Below are positions 57,834-64,000 of a stretch of DNA of 64,000 bases, piece by piece. The notes below the pieces were generated by a model. It was not told where the DNA came from and did not search any database. It saw nothing but the letters and a program-made list of their open reading frames with translations. Source of the DNA: Actinoplanes philippinensis (GTDB lineage Bacteria > Actinomycetota > Actinomycetes > Mycobacteriales > Micromonosporaceae); assembly GCF_900113015.1 (NCBI RefSeq), contig NZ_FONV01000008.1, forward strand, positions 434,001 to 498,000, given 5' to 3'. Positions within the stretch are counted from its first letter, which is position 1. Each line of letters begins with the position of its first letter. The position numbers and the translations under genes are program-made.

Positions 57834-58832
57834 GTGAAGAAATTCATCAACGAACCCGACGACGTGGTGGCCGAGGCGCTCGCGGGGCTCGCCGCCGCCC
57901 ACCCCGAACTGCGTGTCGACGCGAACGAGCGGTATGTGGCCAGGTCGGACGCGCCGCGCCAGGGCAAGGTGGCGCTGGTGTCCGGCGGCGGCTCCGGCCA
58001 CGAGCCGTTGCACGGCGGCTTCGTCGGCCCCGGCATGCTCGACGCGGCCTGCCCCGGCGAGATCTTCACCTCGCCGGTGCCCGATCAGATCCTGGCCGCC
58101 ACGAAGGCCGTCGACGGCGGCGCCGGCGTGGTGCACGTGGTGAAGAACTACACCGGCGACGTGATGAACTTCCAGCTCGCCGCGGAACTCGCCGCCGACG
58201 AGGGCCTCACGGTCGAGACGGTGCTCGTCGACGACGACGTCGCGGTGGAGAACTCGACGTGGACGGCCGGCCGGCGCGGCACCGGCGCCACCCTGCTGGT
58301 GGAGAAGATCGCCGGGGCGCTCGCCGAGGAGGGCGGCAAACTCGGCGAGGTGGCGGCGATCGGGCGCGAGGTCAACGCCGCCTCGGCCTCGTTCGCGTAC
58401 GCGCTGACCGCCGGCACCACCCCCGCGGCCGGCCGTCCCGGGTTCGACCTGCCGGCCGACGAGATCGAGGTCGGCGTCGGCATCCACGGGGAGCCGGGCC
58501 GCCGCCGGGAGAAACTGCGCCCCGCCCGCGAGCTGGTCCGGTCCGCGCTCGACGCCATCCTGGAGGCCAAGCCGGTGGACCGCGGCGACCGGGTGATCGT
58601 GCTGGTCAACGGTCTCGGCGGCACCCCGCTCATCGAGCTGTACCTGGTCTACGGCGAGGTCGCCACGGTTCTCGCCGAACGCGGGATCGAGATCGGCCGG
58701 CGCCTGGTCGGCAACTACGTGACCAGCCTCGACATGGCCGGCCTGTCGATCACCGTCACCCGGGCGACCGGCGAGATGCTGCGGCTGTTCGACGCGCCGG
58801 TGCGTACGCCGGGGCTGCGGTGGGGCGCCTGA
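57834..58832 (+). CDS. dhaK: DhaK, dihydroxyacetone-binding subunit
   Basis: A 332-residue subunit that binds dihydroxyacetone covalently. His218 (in VGVGIHGEPGRR), numbered from the GTG at 57834, matches the residue known to form the hemiaminal with substrate, and His56 lies in SGGGSGHEPLHGGF. Full length for the family. An AAAGGAG ribosome site precedes the start. dhaL follows after one base, so the pair is co-translated. The product, dihydroxyacetone phosphate, enters glycolysis. Confidence 0.96.
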   Translation: MKKFINEPDDVVAEALAGLAAAHPELRVDANERYVARSDAPRQGKVALVSGGGSGHEPLHGGFVGPGMLDAACPGEIFTSPVPDQILAATKAVDGGAGVVHVVKNYTGDVMNFQLAAELAADEGLTVETVLVDDDVAVENSTWTAGRRGTGATLLVEKIAGALAEEGGKLGEVAAIGREVNAASASFAYALTAGTTPAAGRPGFDLPADEIEVGVGIHGEPGRRREKLRPARELVRSALDAILEAKPVDRGDRVIVLVNGLGGTPLIELYLVYGEVATVLAERGIEIGRRLVGNYVTSLDMAGLSITVTRATGEMLRLFDAPVRTPGLRWGA

Positions 58833-58833
58833 C

Positions 58834-59460
58834 GTGGACGTCGTCCTCGCCACCGCCTGGCTGCGCGCCGTCGCCGAGTCCGTCACGGCGGACGCCGACG
58901 AGCTGACGAAACTGGACTCCGCGATCGGCGACGGCGACCACGGGGTCAACCTGCGGCGTGGTTTCACCGCGGTCACCGCGCTGCTCGACGGCACCGCGTT
59001 CACCGGCGTCGGCGACGTGTTCGTCCGGGCCGGCGGCACCCTGGTCTCCCGAGTGGGCGGCGCGTCCGGCCCGCTGTACGGCAGCGCCTTCCGCGCCCTC
59101 GGCAAGGCGCTGCCCCCCGGCCCGGTGGTGAGCCTGCCCGACCTGGCCGGGGCGCTGCGGGCGGGCCTGGACGCGGTCACCCGCCTGGGCGGCGCGGCGC
59201 CCGGCGACAAGACCATCGTGGACGCCTTCCGTCCGGCGGTCGCCGCCTTCGAGGAGGCGGTGGCCGGTGGCGCCGCCCTGCCGGAGGCCGCGGCCGGCGC
59301 GGCCCGGGCCGCCGGTGACGGGGCGCGTGCCACCATCTCGCTGACCGCCCGTAAGGGCCGCGCCTCCTACCTGGGCGAGCGCAGCGCCGGCCATCAGGAC
59401 CCGGGCGCCACCTCGACCTGGCTGATCTTCCAGGCGCTGGCCGACGTGACCGCCCCCTGA
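58834..59460 (+). CDS. dhaL: DhaL, ADP-binding subunit of dihydroxyacetone kinase
   Basis: A 208-residue helical barrel subunit holding ADP. The Mg-binding aspartates are in DSAIGDGDHGVNLRRGF, then GGASGPLYGSAF, PGDKTIVDAFRPAV and the C-terminal GRASYLGERSAGHQDPGATST. The GTG start at 58834 is one base after the dhaK stop. Together with DhaK and DhaM it completes a PTS-dependent kinase in which phosphate flows from PEP through EI, HPr and DhaM. EI must be encoded elsewhere. Confidence 0.96.
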   Translation: MDVVLATAWLRAVAESVTADADELTKLDSAIGDGDHGVNLRRGFTAVTALLDGTAFTGVGDVFVRAGGTLVSRVGGASGPLYGSAFRALGKALPPGPVVSLPDLAGALRAGLDAVTRLGGAAPGDKTIVDAFRPAVAAFEEAVAGGAALPEAAAGAARAAGDGARATISLTARKGRASYLGERSAGHQDPGATSTWLIFQALADVTAP

Positions 59461-59545
59461 CATCCCACCCGTCCCTCCCGTCAATCTGGGCGAGTGCGCC
59501 CGGCCGGGCCGTCCGGCCGGACAGACTGAGGACGGACGGCCCAAC

Positions 59546-59572
59546 TCAATCCCGGACCCGCGGTGCCGATCC
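59546..59572 (+). promoter_or_regulatory. Candidate sigma-28/WhiG-type promoter of the chemoreceptor
   Basis: TCAA (59546-59549), exactly 15 bases, GCCGATCC (59565-59572). The motility sigma consensus is TAAA-N15-GCCGATAA. It lies 37 bases before the chemoreceptor start, a natural class of gene for this sigma factor. Confidence 0.55.
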
Positions 59573-59609
59573 TGTGGTCGACGGCCGGACGACGAGGGAT
59601 GGGAACACC

Positions 59610-61181
59610 ATGGGGCTGAGCAGACTGATCGACGACCGCTCGCTGCGGGTCAAGATCGGGGCGGCGGCGCTGACCGCCACGATCAGCGGCCTCATCGTCG
59701 GCGCCCTGGCGGTGACGACGATCCACGACCTCAACGACGACGGCGCCGCGACGCAGCGGCGATCGCTGGCCATCGAGTCGGCGGTCGGGCAGTTCAGCAC
59801 CAACATCGAGGCGTTCAGCGGCAACGTGTCCGCGATGCAGCTCTACCCGGCGCTCGCCGCCCGGATCAAGGAGGGCATGGCGGCGAACCAGGCCGCCGTC
59901 GCCGACGCCTTCACCGCGTTCGACACCCACCTGCCGGGCGACGAGACGGTGTCCAAGGCCAAGGCCGACTGGGACGACTACCTCGCCTTCATCAACGCCC
60001 CGCCGAAGCCCGGCGCCACTCAGGCGGAGTTCGCCGAGGCGGTCAAGCAGTACGACGCGCTGCGCGGCGCGCTCGCCGAGGACCAGACGGCGCTGCGCGA
60101 ACGTGCCGTCCAGATGGCCGACAAGAGCATCACCGACGCCGAGGCGGCCGGCTCCACCGCGGCCTGGACGGTCGCGGCCGTGCTGATCGTCGGCATGGTG
60201 CTGAGCCTGCTCATCGGGTTCCAGGTGGCCGGGCGGGTGCGCCGGACCGTGCGGGAGGTGTCCCGGATCGCCGAAGGGCTGGCCGAGGGCGACCTCACCC
60301 GTACCTCCGGGGTCACCAGCCGCGACGAGATCGGCATGATGGCCGCCGCCCTCGACCAGGGTGTGGCCCGCCTCCGTGAGGACATGGCGCAGGTCGGCGG
60401 CAGCGTCGGCACCCTGCAGGACGCGGCCGGCCGGCTCGGCTCGGTGGCCGGCGGTGTGGACGCGGCCGCCAGCGAGGCGTCGGTGCAGGCCGGAACGGTG
60501 GCCTCGGCGGCCGACACGGTCTCGCACAACCTGCAGGTGGTCTCGGCCGGCTCGCAGGAGATGGGCTCGGCGATCCGCGACATCAGCGTCTCCACCTCGG
60601 AGGCGACCGAGGTGGCCGCGCAGGCCGTCCGGGTCGCCGCCGAGACCAACGCGATCGTCGGGCGGCTCGGCGCCTCGTCCGAGGAGATCTTCACCGTGGT
60701 CAAGGTGATCACCAGCATCGCCGAGCAGACCAACCTGCTGGCCCTGAACGCGACCATCGAGGCGGCCCGGGCCGGCGAGGTGGGCAAGGGCTTCGCGGTC
60801 GTCGCCGGCGAGGTCAAGGACCTGGCCCAGGAGACCGCCAAGGCGACCGAGGACATCTCCCAGCGGGTCCAGGCGATCCAGGCCGACACCAGCGGCGCGG
60901 TCACCGCGATCGGCGAGATCACCGAGATCATCGAGCGGATCAACGGCATCCAGCTGACCATCGCGTCGGCCGTGGAGGAGCAGACCGCCACCACCGCCGA
61001 GATGAACCGGACGCTCACCGAGGCGGCCAACGGCGCCGGCGACATCGCGATGACGATCGGCACGGTCTCCGAGGCGACCCGCCGGACCACCGACACGGTC
61101 GGCGAGACCCGGCACGCCGCCGACGACCTCGGCCAGACCGCGGCGCAGCTGCAGGCGGTCGTCTCCCGGTTCCGATACTGA
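59610..61181 (+). CDS. Methyl-accepting chemotaxis protein
   Basis: Complete chemoreceptor of 523 residues. TM1 near 17-40 (IGAAALTATISGLIVGALAV), a helical extracytoplasmic four-helix sensor 41-180, TM2 near 185-207 (AWTVAAVLIVGMVLSLLIGF), HAMP to about 262, then the signalling hairpin with tip EQTNLLALNATIEAARAGE and GKGFAVVAGEVKDLA. ATG 59610 was chosen over a GTG 36 bases earlier because MGLSRLIDDRSLRVKIG is the usual beginning. Close relative of the partial receptor at the left edge. No CheA/CheW genes in the window. The ligand is unknown. Confidence 0.95.
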   Translation: MGLSRLIDDRSLRVKIGAAALTATISGLIVGALAVTTIHDLNDDGAATQRRSLAIESAVGQFSTNIEAFSGNVSAMQLYPALAARIKEGMAANQAAVADAFTAFDTHLPGDETVSKAKADWDDYLAFINAPPKPGATQAEFAEAVKQYDALRGALAEDQTALRERAVQMADKSITDAEAAGSTAAWTVAAVLIVGMVLSLLIGFQVAGRVRRTVREVSRIAEGLAEGDLTRTSGVTSRDEIGMMAAALDQGVARLREDMAQVGGSVGTLQDAAGRLGSVAGGVDAAASEASVQAGTVASAADTVSHNLQVVSAGSQEMGSAIRDISVSTSEATEVAAQAVRVAAETNAIVGRLGASSEEIFTVVKVITSIAEQTNLLALNATIEAARAGEVGKGFAVVAGEVKDLAQETAKATEDISQRVQAIQADTSGAVTAIGEITEIIERINGIQLTIASAVEEQTATTAEMNRTLTEAANGAGDIAMTIGTVSEATRRTTDTVGETRHAADDLGQTAAQLQAVVSRFRY

Positions 61182-61229
61182 GACATCGAGAGCGTTGAAC
61201 GTACGCCCGCGGGGTGCCAGGGTGGTGAC

Positions 61230-61892
61230 ATGTACCCGCCCGAGCCCTGGCACCTGCGCGGTCAGATGTATCTGTCGGTCTTCCTGATCCCCCGCCGCAA
61301 CATGCCGGCCCTGCCTCCGGCACTGGACGCCGCGGTCCGCCCGGTCACCGTCGGCGGCCGGGTCGCGGTCGGCGCCGCCTGGGTGTCGTACGAGCCGGGC
61401 GGTGTCCTGCACTACCGGGAGCTGCTCAGCGCGGTCCTGGTCCACGAGCGTGGCCGCCCGCGGGTCAGCATCACCGACATCTGGGTCGACAGCGTCGCCT
61501 CCCGCGAGGGCGGCCGCCGGCTCTGGGGCATCCCCAAGGAGCTGGCCGACTTCACCCTGGACGCGGAGACCGAGCCGCTGGTCGACGCCACCGTCACCGC
61601 GCCCGGCGGCCCGCCGATCGGGTCCGCGCTGGTCCGTCTCAAGCGGCGGCTGCCCGGGCGGTACCCGCTCGGGTTCACGGTGGCGCAGCAGCTCGGCGAG
61701 CAGGTCCGGCGTACCCCGGTCCGGGGCCGGGCCGGGCTGCGGACGGCCGCCGCGGCGTGGCGCCCCGAGCCGGACGGCCCGCTGGCCTACCTGGCCGGCC
61801 GCCGCCCGGTGCTGAGCCTGGCCGTCACCGACTTCTGGCTGACCTTCGGCCGCTCCGCCGAGGACCGGGCGAAGTCCCGCTCCGCCGGCTGA
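61230..61892 (+). CDS. Acetoacetate decarboxylase-superfamily protein
   Basis: A 220-residue protein of the ADC-like fold. Matching elements are PEPWHLRGQMYLSVFLIPRRNMP, GVLHYRELLSAVLVHERGRPRVSITDIWVDSVASREGGRRLWGIPKELADF, and SLAVTDFWLTFG. The family's catalytic lysine would lie in the GIPKEL segment. Many actinobacterial members are not true decarboxylases, so the reaction is open. ATG 61230 has GGTGGTGAC just upstream. Its stop lies inside the first unit of a 28-base tandem repeat. No obvious pathway partners adjoin. Confidence 0.88.
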   Translation: MYPPEPWHLRGQMYLSVFLIPRRNMPALPPALDAAVRPVTVGGRVAVGAAWVSYEPGGVLHYRELLSAVLVHERGRPRVSITDIWVDSVASREGGRRLWGIPKELADFTLDAETEPLVDATVTAPGGPPIGSALVRLKRRLPGRYPLGFTVAQQLGEQVRRTPVRGRAGLRTAAAAWRPEPDGPLAYLAGRRPVLSLAVTDFWLTFGRSAEDRAKSRSAG

Positions 61893-62000
61893 GGTGCCCG
61901 GCCGGTCCTCGGCCTGCTGAGGTGCCCGGCCGGTTCTCGGCCTGCTGAGGTGCCCGGCCGGTTCTCGGTCGGCTGAAGTGCCCGGCAGGCCGAGAACCCG
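61889..62000. repeat. 28-base tandem repeat, four copies, ending in an inverted copy
   Basis: Units starting CTGAGGTGCCCGGCCGGT begin at 61889, 61917, 61945 and 61973, each exactly 28 bases apart. The fourth is slightly changed (CTGAAGTGCCCGGCAGG) and runs into GGCCGAGAACCCGGCCGG, the reverse complement of the unit's CCGGCCGGTTCTCGGCC part, so a large hairpin can form. The ADC-like stop codon (TGA, 61890-61892) lies in the first unit. The rest of the gap to 62146 holds no gene. Confidence 0.85.
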
Positions 62001-62145
62001 GCCGGCCGAGGACCGGCCGAGGTGCCCGGGCGGCTGTCAGGGATGTCCCCGCGCTGCGGGGCCACCCCCTGACGCCGAGCCGGGGCCGAGGCGCTCCGGG
62101 TACCGTTCTCGCGCGGACGATCCAGCGAACGCGACGAGGAGCACC

Positions 62146-63387
62146 ATGAGCGCCGACCACCGTCACCATGCCCACGGGGAGCTGCCGGAGCCTCCCGGGG
62201 CCAGGCGCCTCACCCTGCTGCTGCTCGTGCCCGCCGTGCTGGTCACCCTGATCGGGATGCTGCTGCTGTGGCCACGGGACACCCCGCGGGCCGAGGGCGC
62301 CCAGGGCGCGCCCGTGGTGACCGGCGAGGTGGTGGCGGTGACCGCGCGGGAGTGCCCGCCGGTGCCCGAGGGCGAGACCCCGCTGGAGAACTGCGGGACC
62401 GTGCAGGTGCGCCTCGACGACGGGGCGGTGATCTCCACCGACATCCCGAGCGGGCCGGGCGCGCCCGAGGTGGCCGCCGGTGACGACGTCACGATGCTGG
62501 CGCTCAACGACTCCGAGACGGGCGGCGTCAGCTACTCGATCTCCGACCACCAGCGCGGCGCCGAGCTGTGGCTGCTGGGCGCGGCGTTCGCGCTCGCCGT
62601 GATCGCCTTCGGCCGGTGGCGCGGGGTGACGGCGCTGGCCGGGCTCGCGGTCACCTTCGTGATCCTGCTCTGGTTCATCGTCCCGGCGATCCTGGACGGC
62701 CGGTCGCCGGTGCTGGTGGCGGTGGTCGGGGCCGCCGCGATCATGCTGATCGTGCTGTACCTGACGCACGGGCTGTCGATCACCACGACCGTCGCGGTCG
62801 CCGGCACCCTGGCCAGCCTGGCGATCACCGCGATCCTGGCCGCCGTCGCCACCGGGGCGGTGCATCTGACCGGGGTCGCCGACGAGACGTCGAACTTCCT
62901 GACCATCACCCAGGGCGACGTGAACATGCGGGGCCTGCTGCTGGCCGGCATCGTGATCGGCTCGCTGGGCGTGCTCGACGACGTGACGGTCACCCAGTCG
63001 GCCACGGTCGCGGAGCTGGCGCTGGCCAATCCGTCGTACGGGTTCCGCCGCCTCTACGGCGCGGCCACCCGGATCGGCCGCGCCCACATCGCCTCGGTGA
63101 TCAACACGATCGTGCTCGCCTACGCCGGGGCGTCGCTGCCGCTGATGCTGCTGTTCGCGGCCGGCGACACCCCGCTCGGCGAGCTGCTCACCTCGCAGAT
63201 GATCGCGCAGGAGCTGGTGCGCAGCGCGGTCGGCACGATCGGCCTGGTCGCCGCGGTGCCGATCACCACGGCCCTGGCGGCGCTGCTGGCCGCCCGCCGG
63301 TCCCGGCCGGTGGCAGCGCCGCCGCGGCGGGCGGAGCCGCGACCGGCCGGGGATCCGTGGGCGGCGTTCGTCGAGAAGGACGGGTGA
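62146..63387 (+). CDS. YibE/F-family integral membrane protein
   Basis: A 413-residue membrane protein. A first helix (LTLLLLVPAVLVTLIGMLLLW, near 23-43) is followed by an extracytoplasmic beta-rich domain of about 90 residues (VVTGEVVAVTARECPP, GTVQVRLDDGAVISTDIPSG), then about seven membrane helices with the family signature TQSATVAELALANPSYGFRRLYGAATRIGRAHIAS. The C-terminus is short and basic. GAGGAG lies five bases upstream of ATG 62146. Function of the family is unknown; a transport role is commonly assumed. No operon partner. Confidence 0.9.
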   Translation: MSADHRHHAHGELPEPPGARRLTLLLLVPAVLVTLIGMLLLWPRDTPRAEGAQGAPVVTGEVVAVTARECPPVPEGETPLENCGTVQVRLDDGAVISTDIPSGPGAPEVAAGDDVTMLALNDSETGGVSYSISDHQRGAELWLLGAAFALAVIAFGRWRGVTALAGLAVTFVILLWFIVPAILDGRSPVLVAVVGAAAIMLIVLYLTHGLSITTTVAVAGTLASLAITAILAAVATGAVHLTGVADETSNFLTITQGDVNMRGLLLAGIVIGSLGVLDDVTVTQSATVAELALANPSYGFRRLYGAATRIGRAHIASVINTIVLAYAGASLPLMLLFAAGDTPLGELLTSQMIAQELVRSAVGTIGLVAAVPITTALAALLAARRSRPVAAPPRRAEPRPAGDPWAAFVEKDG

Positions 63388-63391
63388 GCGA

Positions 63392-64000
63392 CTACTCGCC
63401 GCACTTCTTCCAGGCGACCCGGTAAAGCGTGTTGATCGAGGCGTCGGTCGAGTCCATCGACAGGAAGTTGGTGTGCTTCTTGGTGTCCGACCAGCCCCGG
63501 TTGACGCGCAGCTCGGTATTGATGTTCAGGTATCGCTGCTCACCGCACGGCAGGTAGCTGTACGACGCGATCGCGACCTGATCGGTGCGCTGCCAGGAAT
63601 CCTCCATCGGGCCCTTGAAATTGTGCCGGCTACGGGCGGTCTGCGAGTGTCCCTGGAAGTAGTAGCTGGCCGCCTGCTGCCCCGTCGCGCCCGGGCGGAG
63701 GCTGGCATATCCGCGGTAGTCCGCGCTGGCGATGGCGAACGTGTACCCGGACGGCACCCTGATGTTCAGCGCCAGCTGGCAGTTCTTCCGGAAGTCCAGC
63801 GGCGAGGCCTCCGGCCCGACCGAGGCGGTGTACTGCGAGTAGGTCACCGTGAAGGCCGTGTAGTCGGGCGAGACCTGGATGTCCGCGCTGCCGCCCGGGC
63901 AGCCGGACCCGTTCGCGGAGACCACGTCGATCACCATCATCTTGTCCGGTTTCGGCGGTTGCGGCTGAGCCTGTGCCGGAGCGGCCGCCGCAAGAACACC
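63392..64000 (-). CDS. Secreted DUF4360-family protein (5' end outside window)
   Basis: The open frame runs from the right window edge to the stop at 63392, about 202 residues visible. The first visible residues (VLAAAAPAQAQPQPPKPDK) look like the end of a Sec signal peptide and a Pro-rich spacer, so the start lies right of the window. The mature part has VIDVVSANGSGCPGGSADIQVSPDYTAFTVTYSQY, then FRKNCQLALNIRVPSGYTFAIAS and a late YLPCGEQRYLNINTELRVN, matching DUF4360 with its conserved cysteines, including the Lys-Lys-Cys near the end. Function unknown. Convergent with the YibE/F gene, four bases apart. Confidence 0.88.
   Translation of the reverse strand, partial: GVLAAAAPAQAQPQPPKPDKMMVIDVVSANGSGCPGGSADIQVSPDYTAFTVTYSQYTASVGPEASPLDFRKNCQLALNIRVPSGYTFAIASADYRGYASLRPGATGQQAASYYFQGHSQTARSRHNFKGPMEDSWQRTDQVAIASYSYLPCGEQRYLNINTELRVNRGWSDTKKHTNFLSMDSTDASINTLYRVAWKKCGE

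Noticed and set aside
59481..61445. A 650-codon minus-strand open frame over the second chemoreceptor
   Set aside because: Shadow of the chemoreceptor gene; low-complexity Gly/Asp/Arg composition and no motif.
61889..62000. CRISPR array
   Set aside because: The 28-base units are contiguous tandem copies with no spacer sequence between them.

Overview
The window is a chromosomal stretch of a very GC-rich actinomycete. Strong third-position G/C bias, GTG/TTG starts, stop/start overlaps (ATGA, GTGA, TGATG), SARP-type regulators and ESX-associated small proteins all point that way. Two methyl-accepting chemotaxis receptors, two GGDEF/EAL proteins and promoters of the motility sigma (sigma-28/WhiG) type suggest a motile member of the Micromonosporaceae such as Actinoplanes. 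That placement is inference. No rRNA, tRNA, CRISPR array, transposase or integrase was seen.

Layout. 1-3.6 kb: a chemoreceptor cut by the left edge, convergent with a membrane GGDEF-EAL protein. 3.6-7.8 kb: a MarR regulator divergent from a tightly coupled SDR / amidohydrolase / MaoC / CoA-ligase operon. The gene set matches the CoA-dependent hydroxycinnamate side-chain pathway, and two palindromes lie between regulator and operon. 7.8-10.7 kb: a sirtuin, a tiny membrane protein, a frameshifted membrane-protein gene and an alpha/beta hydrolase. 10.7-13.8 kb: a GMC oxidoreductase coupled to a Baeyer-Villiger-type monooxygenase. 13.8-16.1 kb: a YbaB / EspC-like / WXG-like / membrane-protein operon of type VII secretion flavour. 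16.3-19.4 kb: a PAS protein coupled to an EAL protein with a degenerate GGDEF domain. 19.5-21.2 kb: nsrR-hmp nitric oxide detoxification. 21.2-25.1 kb: a GH51/GH43 arabinan-degrading pair. 25.3-29.6 kb: tandem SARP-NB-ARC regulators, one truncated. 29.9-33.6 kb: EamA transporter, SARP-hemerythrin pair and a P450 that appears to lack an N-terminal block. 33.6-40.8 kb: PhoX with a PHO box, a glycosyltransferase, a 2-hydroxyacid dehydrogenase, and an XRE-cupin regulator divergent from a reductase-methyltransferase fusion. 40.8-47 kb: a tandem repeat, a 1756-residue DUF4011-type helicase with a degenerate Vsr-like domain, and a DUF6879 gene. 47-49.8 kb: CoA ligase and acyl-CoA dehydrogenase. 49.8-51.9 kb: a lower-GC insert with an AIPR-family gene carrying a nuclease-like N-terminus. 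51.9-55.5 kb: an htdX-fabG4-fadA2-like lipid locus. 55.6-57 kb: GH10 xylanase. 57.1-59.5 kb: divergent dihydroxyacetone kinase genes. 59.5-64 kb: second chemoreceptor, acetoacetate-decarboxylase-like protein, YibE/F membrane protein and a secreted DUF4360 protein cut by the right edge.

How the parts fit. Much of the window serves catabolism of plant matter: arabinan, xylan, possibly hydroxycinnamates, fatty acids and dihydroxyacetone. It also carries signalling for motility and c-di-GMP. The best candidates for undescribed biology are the stand-alone AIPR gene in its atypical-composition insert, and the giant helicase whose nuclease-like domain seems to have lost catalytic residues. Protein families were assigned by reading motifs by eye. 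No database search was run.
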